In this document: positions 37,252-46,293 of the stretch, in pieces
How the letters are laid out: the number at the start of each line of letters is the position of its first letter
Position numbering within the stretch: position 1 is the stretch's first letter
Origin: Hephaestia mangrovi
GTDB lineage: Bacteria; Pseudomonadota; Alphaproteobacteria; Sphingomonadales; Sphingomonadaceae
Reading direction: 5' to 3'
DNA: 64,000 bases
Assembly (NCBI RefSeq): GCF_019880555.1
Contig: NZ_JAINVU010000005.1
Span: 186,001 to 250,000 of the forward strand
The notes under the pieces: generated by a model
Database searches by the model: none
What the model was told of the DNA's origin: nothing
Seen by the model: only the letters and a program-made list of their open reading frames with translations
Program-made: the position numbers and the translations under genes

Positions 37252-38556
37252 TCAGGCGGCGCGTCTCAGCCGCGCGATGAAGAAGCCGTCGCACCCGCCG
37301 TCCGCCTCGATCGTGCCGGGCAGCAGGCGCAGCCAGCCTTGCGGTGCCGCGCTTATGCCCACCGGCAGCTCCTCGGCACGCACCGGATCGATCGCGAAAT
37401 CGGAACGCGAAGCGAGCAGGCGATCGATCTGCGCCTCGCCCTCGGCGGGTTCCAGCGAACAGGTGGCGTAGACCAAGGTGCCGCCCGGCCGCAGCCAATC
37501 GACCGCGCGCGCCAGCAGCCGTTCCTGCAGCACTGCCGCGTCCTCGATCAGCGCCGGCGAGACGCGATGGAGCACGTCTGGATGCCGCCGGAAGATGCCG
37601 GTCGCGCTGCACGGCGCGTCGAGCAGCACCGCGTCGACCGGCGCTGGCGGCGCCCAATCGAGCGCGTCACGAGCGATCACCTCCGCGGCAAGGCCGGTGC
37701 GGGCAAGGTTGTCCGAAAGTCGCGCGAGACGACTTTCCGATATGTCGACCGCAGCCACCTGCCACCCCGCGGCGGCGAGTTGCAGCGTCTTTCCCCCGGG
37801 GGCGGCGCAAAGGTCGATCGCCCGGCCCGGCCCAGCGCCGATCAACCGGGCCGGCAGCGAGGCGGCGATATCCTGCACCCACCAGGCGCCTTCGGCATAG
37901 CCGGGGAGCTGCGGCACCGGCGCGTGGTCGGCGAGGCGGCGGTGGCCGGGAATCAGCGCGACGCCCCCGAGATCGGCGGGAGCGTCATCGTTTTTGAGCG
38001 TCAGGTCGAGCGGTGGCGGCGCGGCGATCGCGCGCGCGGCCGCGGCTACCATGTCTCCGCCCCAGGCCGTCCGCCACCGCTCGGCAACCGCTTCGGGCAG
38101 CGTCGGCACCGCCGGCAACGTCGCCCCCCGCCGCATCAACGTGCCGAACACGCCGTGGACGAGCTTGCGCGGGCCGCCGTCGACCAGCGGCAGCACTGTC
38201 GAGATCGCCGCGTGCGGCGGCGTGCCGAGCATCAACGCCTGGGCAAGCGCGATCCGCAGCGCGACGCGCGCCTTGGCATCGCCGGGAAGCGGCCGCGCGG
38301 TTGCCGAATCGATCAGCGCGTCGAGATCGGGCAGGCGGCGCAGCACCTCGGCCGCAATGGCGTGTGCGAGCGCGCGGTCGTTGGCCTGATCGAGCTCGCG
38401 CGCGGCGGTGTCGAGCGCCGCCTCGAGCGCCTGGCCGCGTCGCAACACCGCATCGAGCAGCCGCAGCGCCGCTCGCCGCGCGGGCACGCCGGGGCCATCC
38501 TGCTGCGATGCGCGTCTTGATCTCGGGCGTCGGTCGGCCAATTGTACACCTGTCAT
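37252..38556 (-). CDS. rsmB: 16S rRNA m5C967 methyltransferase, RsmB family
   Basis: 434 residues. An N-terminal NusB-like helical domain (about 25-160, [23 protein letters not shown]) is followed by a Rossmann methyltransferase domain. This has the SAM motif [15 protein letters not shown], motif [19 protein letters not shown] and motif [13 protein letters not shown], giving both cysteines of m5C RNA methyltransferases. ATG at 38556, only 11 bp from the divergent DUF1674 gene. Heads the rsmB-rpe-heparinase-purH strand. Confidence 0.94.
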   Translation of the reverse strand: MTGVQLADRRPRSRRASQQDGPGVPARRAALRLLDAVLRRGQALEAALDTAARELDQANDRALAHAIAAEVLRRLPDLDALIDSATARPLPGDAKARVALRIALAQALMLGTPPHAAISTVLPLVDGGPRKLVHGVFGTLMRRGATLPAVPTLPEAVAERWRTAWGGDMVAAAARAIAAPPPLDLTLKNDDAPADLGGVALIPGHRRLADHAPVPQLPGYAEGAWWVQDIAASLPARLIGAGPGRAIDLCAAPGGKTLQLAAAGWQVAAVDISESRLARLSDNLARTGLAAEVIARDALDWAPPAPVDAVLLDAPCSATGIFRRHPDVLHRVSPALIEDAAVLQERLLARAVDWLRPGGTLVYATCSLEPAEGEAQIDRLLASRSDFAIDPVRAEELPVGISAAPQGWLRLLPGTIEADGGCDGFFIARLRRAA

Positions 38557-38567
38557 TGTCGGGAGAA

Positions 38568-38741
38568 ATGCCCATGGGCCGCCGCCCGCCGCACGTAAAG
38601 CCGCCAGCGCATCTTTCGAAGAGCCCGCCGGTGCCGAAACCCGATCCCCGGCCGCCCGAGGACGAGGCGCACGACCCGTTGGGGCTCGATCCGACGCGCT
38701 ATGGCGACTGGACGCTGAAAGGGATCGCCGTCGACTTCTGA
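38568..38741 (+). CDS. DUF1674 protein, succinate dehydrogenase assembly factor 4 homologue
   Basis: 57 residues. It is proline-rich at the N-terminus (VKPPAHLSKSPPVPKPDPRPP) and ends with the family motif DPTRYGDWTLKGIAVDF. The mitochondrial homologue SDHAF4/Sdh8 binds flavinylated SdhA before complex II assembly, and the alphaproteobacterial protein is thought to act likewise. ATG at 38568 with GGGAGA upstream; an ATG two codons later (38574) is also possible. Confidence 0.88.
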   Translation: MPMGRRPPHVKPPAHLSKSPPVPKPDPRPPEDEAHDPLGLDPTRYGDWTLKGIAVDF

Positions 38742-38784
38742 TCGGGAGCGGAACGAAACCCGCGGCTGGCGCGTCGAGCCTTGC

Positions 38785-40638
38785 GTGACTGCTCGCGACC
38801 TCTTCGCCGACCGGCGGTGGCGCTGGACGGCGATTGCGGCAGCCATTGTCCTGGCTCTGCTGCTGATCGTGGCGACCTTCCCGTTTGCGTGGCTCAAGCC
38901 CAGCCTGGAACGCGACTGGACGCGCAAGATCGGGCGTCCGGTGACGATCGGCGAGATGCGGCGCGAAACGCTGTTCTCCTTCACCCCGACGATCATCGTC
39001 CGCGATGTCCGCGTGCCGCAGCCCGCCTGGGCGGGGACCGGCAATCTGGCGACGATCGGGACCGGGGAAATACGTTTCAACGTGTTCTCCGCGCTGCTCG
39101 GGCATTTCCGGCCGACGGAAATCGCGCTGTCCGGGTTGCGGCTCGCGCTGGTGCGCGATGCCGACGGGCGGACCAACTGGACCTCGGGTAGCCGCGGTCG
39201 CGGCCGCCTCGCGCTCGACCGGCTGGCGCTGAGCGGCGCGCAAGCGACCTATCGCGATGCCAAACGAGATCGCGAGGCTCACCTGACGCTTGCCGCCGAT
39301 CGAACGCATGGCGTCACCATCACGGGAACCGGCAAGATCAAAGGCCATGCGGTGACGATCGAGGCCTATGGCCCGCCGATCACCGATGCCGCCGCGCGCT
39401 GGCCGTTCGCGGCGCGGATCGCGGGGGATGCGGTGGGCATGACGGTCAAGGGCGTGATGGCCCACCCTCTCGATACCGCGCACATGACGGCGCAGATGAC
39501 CGCGCATGCCATGGATCTCAAGCTCGTCGACGCGATCATCGAGGCCGGACTGTTCGGCACCCAGCCGGTCAAGCTGGCCGCGCATGTTGTCCACGACGGC
39601 ACGCGCTGGACGGTGACGAACCTGCGCGGCGCGATCGGCGGATCGGACCTGACGGGGCATGTCTCGACCAAAATCGTCGATGGCCGCACCAAGCTGGACG
39701 GCGCCGTGACGTTCGGCCGGCTCGATTTCGACGATCTCGCCTCGGACGAAGGGCTGGCGCGGGCGCGCCAGGTGACCAGCCAGATCGGCCGCAAGCTCGT
39801 GCCGCCGACCCGAATCAATCTTGCTCATATCGGCGATACCGATGGCGTGATCCGCGTCGTTGCGCGCAAACTGATATCGAAATCGCCTTCATCACTCACC
39901 GCCCTGAGCGGCACGCTGACGCTCGATCACCGCCGCCTGACGCTTGATCCGTTCAGAATCGATCTCACCCGCGGCCATGTCACGGGCCGAATCATCGTCG
40001 ACCAGCACGACGGCGCGCCGCTGCCCCGGGTCACCCTGGCGCTCGACCTCGCCGGCAGCGACCTGCCGACCCTGGTCGGCGGTGACGGCGACGTTACCGG
40101 ATCGGTGACCGGCCGGCTGCGCCTCGTCGGCCGGGGCAGCACCTTTCGCGAGGTGGCCGGCAATGCCGATGGGCGCATCGGGCTGATCGCGCGCGACGGC
40201 GTTCTCCCCGCCAAGGTCGCTTCCGAGCTCGGGTTCGATCTCGGCCGCACGCTGACCACAAGCGACGACAAGCAGGCCGGGCTGCGCTGTGCGGCGATCG
40301 GGCTTGCGATGCGCGGCGGCACCGGCACGCTGGATCCGATGGTGATCGACACGACGCGCGCGCAATCGCGCGGGCAGGGCACCGTTCGCTTCCCGCAGGA
40401 AGCGCTCGCGATCCGGCTGACCGGCGCGCCCAAGGCGAAAAGCGTGCTGCGCCTGCCTGCCGCGATCATCGTCAGCGGCACGATAAAGGACCCGCAAGTC
40501 GACCTGCAGAAGGGCGCCAAATCGGTCGGCAACATCCTGAAGGCGATCGGCCAGTCGATCGCCGGAGACCAGCCGCCGCGCGCAACCGACGCCGATTGCA
40601 ACGCGCTCGCCGCGCGGGCGCTGGGGAGCCGATCTTGA
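38785..40638 (+). CDS. AsmA family protein
   Basis: 617 residues. One N-terminal membrane helix (about 15-36) is followed by an AsmA-type start: LERDWTRKIGRPVTIGEMRR, then IIVRDVRVPQPAW and LSGLRLALVRDADGRTNW. Long repeated beta-strand segments continue, ending with the C-terminal AsmA block (SELGFDLGRTLTTSDDKQAGLRC, then VRFPQEALAIRLTG). AsmA-like proteins span the periplasm and are implicated in phospholipid transport to the outer membrane. The GTG at 38785 lies 43 bp after the DUF1674 gene. Confidence 0.9.
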   Translation: MTARDLFADRRWRWTAIAAAIVLALLLIVATFPFAWLKPSLERDWTRKIGRPVTIGEMRRETLFSFTPTIIVRDVRVPQPAWAGTGNLATIGTGEIRFNVFSALLGHFRPTEIALSGLRLALVRDADGRTNWTSGSRGRGRLALDRLALSGAQATYRDAKRDREAHLTLAADRTHGVTITGTGKIKGHAVTIEAYGPPITDAAARWPFAARIAGDAVGMTVKGVMAHPLDTAHMTAQMTAHAMDLKLVDAIIEAGLFGTQPVKLAAHVVHDGTRWTVTNLRGAIGGSDLTGHVSTKIVDGRTKLDGAVTFGRLDFDDLASDEGLARARQVTSQIGRKLVPPTRINLAHIGDTDGVIRVVARKLISKSPSSLTALSGTLTLDHRRLTLDPFRIDLTRGHVTGRIIVDQHDGAPLPRVTLALDLAGSDLPTLVGGDGDVTGSVTGRLRLVGRGSTFREVAGNADGRIGLIARDGVLPAKVASELGFDLGRTLTTSDDKQAGLRCAAIGLAMRGGTGTLDPMVIDTTRAQSRGQGTVRFPQEALAIRLTGAPKAKSVLRLPAAIIVSGTIKDPQVDLQKGAKSVGNILKAIGQSIAGDQPPRATDADCNALAARALGSRS

Positions 40639-40660
40639 ACGCGGCGCCGAGCCGATTCAG

Positions 40661-40867
40661 CTACGCTGAATCCGCCTCCAGCGACGCCCGCGCCCGCGCG
40701 AGATCGTCCTCATCGACCATCACCCGCACCGGGATCAGCAGCCAGCTACCGTCGGCGATGCTGGCGCCGGCGTCGAACGCCACCGCGTCGATGCCTTCCG
40801 ATTCGAGCCGCCCGACGATGATGTGCGCTTCATTGCGATCGAAGCGGCCGAGTTCAGTGAGAGCCAT
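40661..40867 (-). CDS. DUF2007 domain protein
   Basis: 68 residues: RFDRNEAHIIVGRLESEGIDAVAFDAG followed by IPVRVMVDEDDLARARASLE. This is the ferredoxin-like DUF2007 (putative signal-transducing) fold; activity unknown. It follows flhB by 27 bp on the same strand, so it may be read through from the flagellar operon, though no flagellar role is known. Convergent with the AsmA gene. ATG at 40867. Confidence 0.85.
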   Translation of the reverse strand: MALTELGRFDRNEAHIIVGRLESEGIDAVAFDAGASIADGSWLLIPVRVMVDEDDLARARASLEADSA

Positions 40868-40894
40868 GCGAATCGGTCTAGCACCGAAAGGCGT

Positions 40895-42028
40895 TCAGGC
40901 AGAACCCTGCCGGACGCCGTTTTCGTCGAACCGCGCGGTATCGGGCACGTCGATCGGCGGCGGGCTGCCGCCGGCCTGCGCATTCAGGTTGAACACAAAC
41001 GCCAGCACGGCCGCAATCGCCATGTAGAGATCGTCGCGGATATCCTGGTTTTCCTGGCTGGTATAATAGATCGCGCGGGCCAGCGCGGGATATTCGAGCA
41101 CCGGCACCTTGGCGTCACCGGCGACGTCACGAATCGCCAGGGCCGTGGCACCACGCCCTTTCGCCACCACCACCGGCACCTTGTCCTGCCCGCGATCGTA
41201 GCGCAGCGCGACCGCGAAATGGGTCGGGTTGGTCAGCACGACATGCGCGCTCTCGACCGCTTTCTTGACCGAGCGCCGTGCCATCGCGCGCTGGCGCTGG
41301 CGCTGCTGCGCCTTCACTTCCGGCGAGCCTTCCTGCTCCTTGTGCTCGTCCTTCACTTCCTGCTTCGACATGCGGAGCTGGTGGAGCAGGCGGACGATCT
41401 GGATCGGCAGGTCGATCCCGGCGATGATCACCAGCCCACCGGCCATCGCGAACAGGATGCCCATCATGCGATCGCCGAGCAGGGCCACTGCCTCATGAAC
41501 GTCGGTCGCGGCCAGCCCGAAGGAGGGCTTGGAAACCTGCCACAGCATATAGGCGCCGATCACGCCGAGCAGCGTCACCTTGAGCAGCGACTTGCCGAGC
41601 TCGATCCAGCCCTGCGCACCGACGATCCGCTTCAGGCCCGAAGCTGGATTGATCCGGCTCGCCTTCGGCGCGAGCAGCTTCGAATTGAAGCGCAGCCCGG
41701 AAAGCCCCGCTTGGCTGGCGATCGCGGCGACGACGACGATCGCGAACAAGCTGGCGAGCGACGGCGCCAGCTTCCAGCCGGCTTCGGCGAGCGGACGGAA
41801 CGGCTCGAAATCGGCGACATCGCCGCGGTTGAATTGGAAGCTCGCCGCCATCACCGCCTGGCACCCGCGCATCAGCCCGGGCCCGAACAGCGCCATCCAC
41901 CCGCACCCGGCGAGCACCGCAAGCGCGGTGGCGAGTTCGCGCGACTTGAGCAGCTGGCCTTCGTCGGCAGCCTTCTGCTTGCGCTTGGGTGTCGGCGCTT
42001 CTGTCTTTTCGCCGAATTCCTCCGCCAT
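40895..42028 (-). CDS. flhB: flagellar export apparatus protein FlhB
   Basis: 377 residues. A hydrophilic start (EKTEAPTPKRKQKAADEGQ), four membrane helices up to about residue 210, and a cytoplasmic domain with the self-cleavage site NPTH (267-270). Cleavage between Asn and Pro switches export from rod/hook to filament substrates. LRYDRGQDKVPVVVAKGRG after the site is conserved. The start abuts the fliR stop. Last flagellar gene of the operon. Confidence 0.97.
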   Translation of the reverse strand: MAEEFGEKTEAPTPKRKQKAADEGQLLKSRELATALAVLAGCGWMALFGPGLMRGCQAVMAASFQFNRGDVADFEPFRPLAEAGWKLAPSLASLFAIVVVAAIASQAGLSGLRFNSKLLAPKASRINPASGLKRIVGAQGWIELGKSLLKVTLLGVIGAYMLWQVSKPSFGLAATDVHEAVALLGDRMMGILFAMAGGLVIIAGIDLPIQIVRLLHQLRMSKQEVKDEHKEQEGSPEVKAQQRQRQRAMARRSVKKAVESAHVVLTNPTHFAVALRYDRGQDKVPVVVAKGRGATALAIRDVAGDAKVPVLEYPALARAIYYTSQENQDIRDDLYMAIAAVLAFVFNLNAQAGGSPPPIDVPDTARFDENGVRQGSA

Positions 42029-42801
42029 CAGCCGAACACCAATGTCTGCGAGGCGGCCAGGCCTTCACGGATGATGACCTGCATGTAATCGCCCATCGCC
42101 GGGAAGGCGATGGCGAGCGCGATCACGCCGACCGCGAGGCTCGCCGGCAAGCCGACCGCGAACAGATTGAGCGCGGGTGCCGAGCGCGACAGCATGCCGA
42201 CGATGAGGTTAAGGCATAACAGCAGGAAGCCGACCGGGAGCGCGAGCAGGAATCCGGCCGAAAAGGCATAGCCGCCGAAAAAGGCGATGTGCTTGAGTTG
42301 GTCGGGGGTCAGCCACGCCGCACCCGGCGGCAGCGCCTGATAGCTCTTCACCACCATGTCGACGAGGATCAGGTGTCCGTCGAGCGACAGGAACAGGAGG
42401 GTCAGCAGGATCGACATAAACTGGCCGACCGCCTGGCTCGAGCCGCCCGATTGCGGATCGACCATCGATGCGAAGCCGATGCCCATCGAATTGCCGATCA
42501 TCTCTCCGGCGATCAGCGGCGCGGCGAACGCGATTTGGAGGATGAACCCCATCGCGAGGCCAACCAGCGCCTCGGCGGCGACCGACAGGAAGGTCGTCAG
42601 CGCGAACACCTGATGCGGCGGCGTGATCGGGTGGATGCCGAGCACCAGGATGCCGATCGCGCCGGAAAGCGTGATCCTGACCGGCAGCGGCACTTGCACC
42701 GCGCCGAACACCGGAGCCGCGATCAGCGCCGATCCGACGCGGACCATGACGAAGATCAGCGCCCACAGCTGCGGCTCGATCGAGAGGCCGAAGCCCAACA
42801 T
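42028..42801 (-). CDS. fliR: flagellar export gate protein FliR
   Basis: 257 residues, mostly membrane helices. FVMVRVGSALIAAPVFG, EMIGNSMGIGFASMVDPQSGG and FSAGFLLALPVGFLLLCLNLIVGMLSRSAPALNLFAVGLPASLAVG are typical. With FliP and FliQ it forms the export gate. The ATG at 42801 is preferred: the upstream in-frame ATG at 42834 lies in a dispersed repeat and would add 11 non-family residues. Confidence 0.95.
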   Translation of the reverse strand: MLGFGLSIEPQLWALIFVMVRVGSALIAAPVFGAVQVPLPVRITLSGAIGILVLGIHPITPPHQVFALTTFLSVAAEALVGLAMGFILQIAFAAPLIAGEMIGNSMGIGFASMVDPQSGGSSQAVGQFMSILLTLLFLSLDGHLILVDMVVKSYQALPPGAAWLTPDQLKHIAFFGGYAFSAGFLLALPVGFLLLCLNLIVGMLSRSAPALNLFAVGLPASLAVGVIALAIAFPAMGDYMQVIIREGLAASQTLVFG

Positions 42802-42829
42802 TCTATTGGTCGCCCCCGGCTCCGAAGCC

Positions 42830-42925
42830 GTCATGCTGAACTTGGTTCAGCATCCATGGCACCACGCCCACGTCGCGCATGCCGCCGATGATGCGCCATG
42901 GACCCTGAAACAAGTTCAGGGTGAC
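42830..42925. repeat. inverted pair of 30-bp palindromic repeats between fliQ and fliR
   Basis: Left copy 42830-42859 (GTCATGCTGAACTTGGTTCA, then GCATCCATGG); right copy 42896-42925, its inverse (CCATGGACCCTGAAACAAGT, then TCAGGGTGAC). They are separated by 36 bp. The same unit is at 13205-13234. The pair is a BIME-like insertion in an otherwise tightly packed flagellar operon and could form a long hairpin in the transcript. Confidence 0.8.
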
Positions 42926-42951
42926 GAACGAGGGCACGTCTCCCGGGTTAG

Positions 42952-43221
42952 TCACTGCACCAGATCCGGAATGCGCTCGAAGATGCTCGTGGTGAAGTCG
43001 GTCAGCAGCCCCATGATCATGCTGCCGAAGATCACCAGGCTGATCGCGACGACGATCAGCTTCGGCACGAACGACAGGGTCTGTTCGTTGATCGAGGTCG
43101 CTGCCTGGATCATGCCGAGGATGAGGCCCGCGAGCAGCGCCGGAATCAGGATCGGCGCGGCGGCGAGCGCAAGCACCCACAGCGCCTCGTGCGCAACCGA
43201 CAGGAAATAATCCGCGTCCAT
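42952..43221 (-). CDS. fliQ: flagellar export gate protein FliQ
   Basis: 89 residues with two membrane helices. LAAAPILIPALLAGLILGMIQAATSINEQTLSFVPKLI is the strongly conserved FliQ core. It assembles with FliP and FliR in the export gate. ATG at 43221, 10 bp after fliP; followed by the repeat pair before fliR. Confidence 0.97.
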   Translation of the reverse strand: MDADYFLSVAHEALWVLALAAAPILIPALLAGLILGMIQAATSINEQTLSFVPKLIVVAISLVIFGSMIMGLLTDFTTSIFERIPDLVQ

Positions 43222-43231
43222 CGTCCCGCCC

Positions 43232-44152
43232 TCAGGTCATGAAACTGTTGGCAAGGCTGCCCATGGTGAGCGCCCAGCCGTCGACGAGGACGAACAGCAG
43301 CAATTTGAACGGCAACGAGATGATCGTCGGCGAGAGCATCATCATGCCGAGGCTCATCAGCACGGTGGCGACGACGAGATCGATGACGATGAACGGCAGG
43401 AAGATCAGGAAGCCGATCTGGAACGCGGTCTTCAATTCGCTGGTGACGAACGACGGCAGCAGGATCGAATAGGGCACTTGCGCGGCATTCTGGAACGGGC
43501 CGGCGTGCGCCATCTCGGCGAACATCGTGATGTCCTTCTTGCGCGTCTGCTTGATCATGAAATCGTGCAGCGGCGCGCCGGCGGTCTTGATCATCTGCGT
43601 CGCGCCGATCTGGCCGGCCGAATAAGGCTGGATCGCGGTCGTATTGATGCGGCTGATCACCGGCGACATGATGAAGAAGCTCAGGAACAGCGACAGGCCG
43701 ATCAGCACCTGGTTGGGCGGGGTTTGCTGCAAACCCATCGCCTGGCGCAAGATCGACAACACGATGATGATCCGCGTGAAGCTGGTCATCATCAGCAGGA
43801 TGCCGGGCAGGATCGTCAGCAGCCCCATGATGATGAGGATCTGCAGGCTGAGCGCCATCGGGGCGTTGCCGTTCGCCTGATTCTGCGCGCTCGACTTGCC
43901 GAGATCGCCCAGCGCGCGATCGATCGCGTCGCCGACGCCCGGTGTCGCAGGCGCGGTCACTTGCGCGGGCGCGGATGGCGCCGGCAGCTCTTGCGCGAAC
44001 GACGGCGCGGCTATCGCGAGGCAAAGCAGGATGGCGAGGATCGCCAGCACCAGCCGGGCGCCGGCCCCGCCCCCCGTCCGCCGCGCGGGCTGGACGAACA
44101 GCGAGGGCCCCGCCTGGCCTCGCAGGCGCCGCACGGTCACGTTCTGGCTCAC
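43232..44152 (-). CDS. fliP: flagellar export gate protein FliP
   Basis: 306 residues. A long N-terminal extension with a cleavable-type signal (ILAILLCLAIAAPSFAQ, about 37-54) and a Pro/Ala linker precede the conserved core: LTILPGILLMMTSFTRIIIVLSILRQAMG, QTPPNQVLIGLSLFLSFFIM, ILLPSFVTSELKTAFQIGFLIFLPFIVIDLVVA and LMSLGMMMLSP. The GTG at 44152 overlaps the fliO stop by 4 bp. Confidence 0.97.
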   Translation of the reverse strand: MSQNVTVRRLRGQAGPSLFVQPARRTGGGAGARLVLAILAILLCLAIAAPSFAQELPAPSAPAQVTAPATPGVGDAIDRALGDLGKSSAQNQANGNAPMALSLQILIIMGLLTILPGILLMMTSFTRIIIVLSILRQAMGLQQTPPNQVLIGLSLFLSFFIMSPVISRINTTAIQPYSAGQIGATQMIKTAGAPLHDFMIKQTRKKDITMFAEMAHAGPFQNAAQVPYSILLPSFVTSELKTAFQIGFLIFLPFIVIDLVVATVLMSLGMMMLSPTIISLPFKLLLFVLVDGWALTMGSLANSFMT

Positions 44153-44403
44153 TTGTCGCCCCGGTCGATCAGGCTGACGCCGTTACGGCTGACCGAGACG
44201 AGCAGCTTGCGCCCCTCGAATTCGAGCACCGCGAGCTTGGTGCCGGTCGACACCATCATCGTCTCGGTCACCTTGAGCATGCGATTGGCGGGCTGCCCCG
44301 GCATCCGGCTTTCCAGCTTCCGCCACAGCCACAGACAGCCGATCATCAGGCCGCAGACGAGCGGCAGCAGGATCACCAGCTTCAGCACATAGGCCCACAT
44401 CAT
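44149..44403 (-). CDS. fliO: flagellar biosynthesis protein FliO
   Basis: 84 residues: one membrane helix (about 4-27), then a short cytoplasmic domain with RMLKVTETMMVSTGTKLAVLEFEGRKLLVSVSRNGVSLI, the FliO pattern. FliO is a chaperone for assembly of the FliP ring. Two consecutive ATGs (44403, 44400) overlap the fliN stop. Confidence 0.9.
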   Translation of the reverse strand: MMWAYVLKLVILLPLVCGLMIGCLWLWRKLESRMPGQPANRMLKVTETMMVSTGTKLAVLEFEGRKLLVSVSRNGVSLIDRGDK

Positions 44404-44708
44404 AGCGGCTTGGCGCGCTTGTCGGGGCTCACCAGCTCGGTCATGCGCACGCCGAAGCGCTCGCCGACCGTAACCACTTCGCCGCGGCCGATCAGCGTGC
44501 CGTTGACGAACACGTCGAGCAGCTCGTTGGCCTGGCGATCGAGCTCGATCACGCTCGATTCGCCGAGCGCGAGCAATTCACGCAGCGAAAGCTGGGTCGA
44601 GCCGATCTCGACCGTCAGCTTGACGTCGACGTCCTGCAGCAAGCGAAAGTTCGCTGCCACCGCGCCGTCGGCCGGGATGCCCCCGTTTCCCCCCGTCATG
44701 TCGTTCAT
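44400..44708 (-). CDS. fliN: flagellar motor switch protein FliN
   Basis: 102 residues. A single SpoA domain (about 25-100): LLQDVDVKLTVEIGSTQLSLRELLALGESSVIELDRQANELLDVFVNGTLIGRGEVVTVGERFGVRM. It forms the lower C ring with FliM and docks the FliH-FliI export ATPase. ATG at 44708, 2 bp after fliM. Confidence 0.97.
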   Translation of the reverse strand: MNDMTGGNGGIPADGAVAANFRLLQDVDVKLTVEIGSTQLSLRELLALGESSVIELDRQANELLDVFVNGTLIGRGEVVTVGERFGVRMTELVSPDKRAKPL

Positions 44709-44710
44709 CG

Positions 44711-45667
44711 TCAGTCCTCGTTCTGAATGCGCTTGATCTTGGTAAGCTTGATCGCCGCCTTGCCGTTCGACGTGCCGACCGTGCCGGTGCCGAATCGATC
44801 CCCGCCGACCATCACCGGTACGTCGTTTCCGAACGCGATCGGGATGACGTCGCCGACTTTCAGCTCCATCAACTGGGCAAGCGAGATGGTCGGCTCGGCG
44901 AGCACCGAGCGGACTGGAAAGGTGATCGCCATCGCGGCGCGGGTCAGCCCGCCCGACCAGGTCGGATCGGGTTCGGCGGTCTTGCCGACCACCTTGCCGG
45001 TGAGCTGCGGCGTGTGCGGTTTCAGCACGGCGACCGGATAGACCAGATCGATGAAGCGCGGCTCTTCCTCGTCCGAGGCCATGCCGAAGCGCGTCACCAC
45101 CATGGCGTCATCGCCGTCGAGATCGGCGAGCATCGCGGCGTTGGCCTCGACATGGCCCGGCGCGAAGTCGAGCTTGGCGAGCGGTTCCCAGGCCGATTTC
45201 AGCGGCGCGGTGAGCATCGCGGCGACGCGGCCAACCATCGCCTCGGCGGCGGGCGAAAATTCGCTGGGCAGCGCCTTGGGCGTATCGCCAATGCCGCCGA
45301 AGAACAGATCGAGCATCTCGAGCACGAAGCGCCCGTCAAACACTGCCAGCGCGACGCCGGGCGACGAAGCCGGCGACGGCGTGACGGCGAGCGGCATCCA
45401 CGCGGTCAACCCTTCGGGCCGCTCGGCGCGATAATCGGCGAAGCGCTGCACGACGAGCGGTTCGGCCCAAATGCGCAGCTCGCGCCGCAGCACCGGCTCG
45501 AACACCCCGCGCAAGCTGCGCGCCAGCCGCGCCGAGAGATGCTGCACGCTGTGCAGATCCCCGAACGGGTTGAGCTTGGGCGCGCCGAACGCGAACGCGC
45601 TTTCCACGCTGGCGCGCGGGCGTTCGCGTCGATCGGCCTTCACCGTGGATGACGGGCTGTTAACCAT
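44711..45667 (-). CDS. fliM: flagellar motor switch protein FliM (no N-terminal CheY-binding motif seen)
   Basis: 318 residues. The middle domain is recognisable by SARLARSLRGVFEPVLRREL and LEMLDLFFGG. The C-terminal SpoA domain contains PTISLAQLMELKVGDVIPI. The N-terminus (MVNSPSSTVKADRR onward) shows no LSQxEIDALL-type CheY-P site, usual in enteric FliM. The ATG at 45667 is chosen over a TTG at 45682; the longer version does not supply the motif either. Confidence 0.93.
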   Translation of the reverse strand: MVNSPSSTVKADRRERPRASVESAFAFGAPKLNPFGDLHSVQHLSARLARSLRGVFEPVLRRELRIWAEPLVVQRFADYRAERPEGLTAWMPLAVTPSPASSPGVALAVFDGRFVLEMLDLFFGGIGDTPKALPSEFSPAAEAMVGRVAAMLTAPLKSAWEPLAKLDFAPGHVEANAAMLADLDGDDAMVVTRFGMASDEEEPRFIDLVYPVAVLKPHTPQLTGKVVGKTAEPDPTWSGGLTRAAMAITFPVRSVLAEPTISLAQLMELKVGDVIPIAFGNDVPVMVGGDRFGTGTVGTSNGKAAIKLTKIKRIQNED

Positions 45668-45671
45668 GTCA

Positions 45672-46274
45672 TCACTGAACAACGAAATTGGTAAAGTAGA
45701 CGTTACTAATACCGCCGAATCCTTCCTTTTGGATCAAAACCTGGTTGATCGCGTCGGCAATGTGCTTCTGCAGCTGCTTCTTGCCGTCGGAGGTGAACAC
45801 CTCGTCCTCGGTGGTGTCACCCAGCGCCATCAGCACTGCCGAGCGAACCGCGATCTCGTGCGTCTTGAGGTTATCGATCACGCGCTGATCGTAGGGCGTC
45901 GACACCGCGATCCCGACCTGGATGTAATGGACGCTGTCCTGCAGGTTCGAGGTGAAGTCCTTGTCGAGCTCGTAATAGGTCGAGGCGTATTTGGCGCCGC
46001 CGGTGCCAGCCGGCGTCGCTTCCTTGGAACCGCCGCCGCTCGTCTCGCTGCCCGATCCCTCGGCGGCGCTGACGCGCACCTCCTCGCTTTTCGGCACGAG
46101 CTGCGGCACGTCCTGCGCGGGCTTCGCCTCGGCGCTCGAGCCGCCCATTTTCTGGGCGAAGAACATGCCGCCGGCAGCGCCAGCGCCGACCAGGACGAGC
46201 AGCACGGCACCGATGCCGAGCAGCTTGACCAGCTTGCCCTTCTTCTTGGGGGTGTCTTCCTTCTTGTCAGCCAT
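45672..46274 (-). CDS. fliL: flagellar basal body protein FliL
   Basis: 200 residues. A lysine-rich cytoplasmic start, one membrane helix (about 18-40) and a long Gly/Ser/Ala-rich linker (about 44-92) precede the periplasmic FliL domain: YYELDKDFTSNLQDSVHYIQVGIAVST, RSAVLMALG and the C-terminal VYFTNFVVQ. FliL rings surround the stator units. ATG at 46274. Confidence 0.95.
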   Translation of the reverse strand: MADKKEDTPKKKGKLVKLLGIGAVLLVLVGAGAAGGMFFAQKMGGSSAEAKPAQDVPQLVPKSEEVRVSAAEGSGSETSGGGSKEATPAGTGGAKYASTYYELDKDFTSNLQDSVHYIQVGIAVSTPYDQRVIDNLKTHEIAVRSAVLMALGDTTEDEVFTSDGKKQLQKHIADAINQVLIQKEGFGGISNVYFTNFVVQ

Positions 46275-46293
46275 GGTGTGTTTCCTTCGTCAA

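Noticed and set aside
42802-42834. Upstream ATG extending FliR by 11 residues
   Set aside because: The extension is encoded at the edge of a dispersed repeat and has no family counterpart; ATG 42801 gives the usual length.
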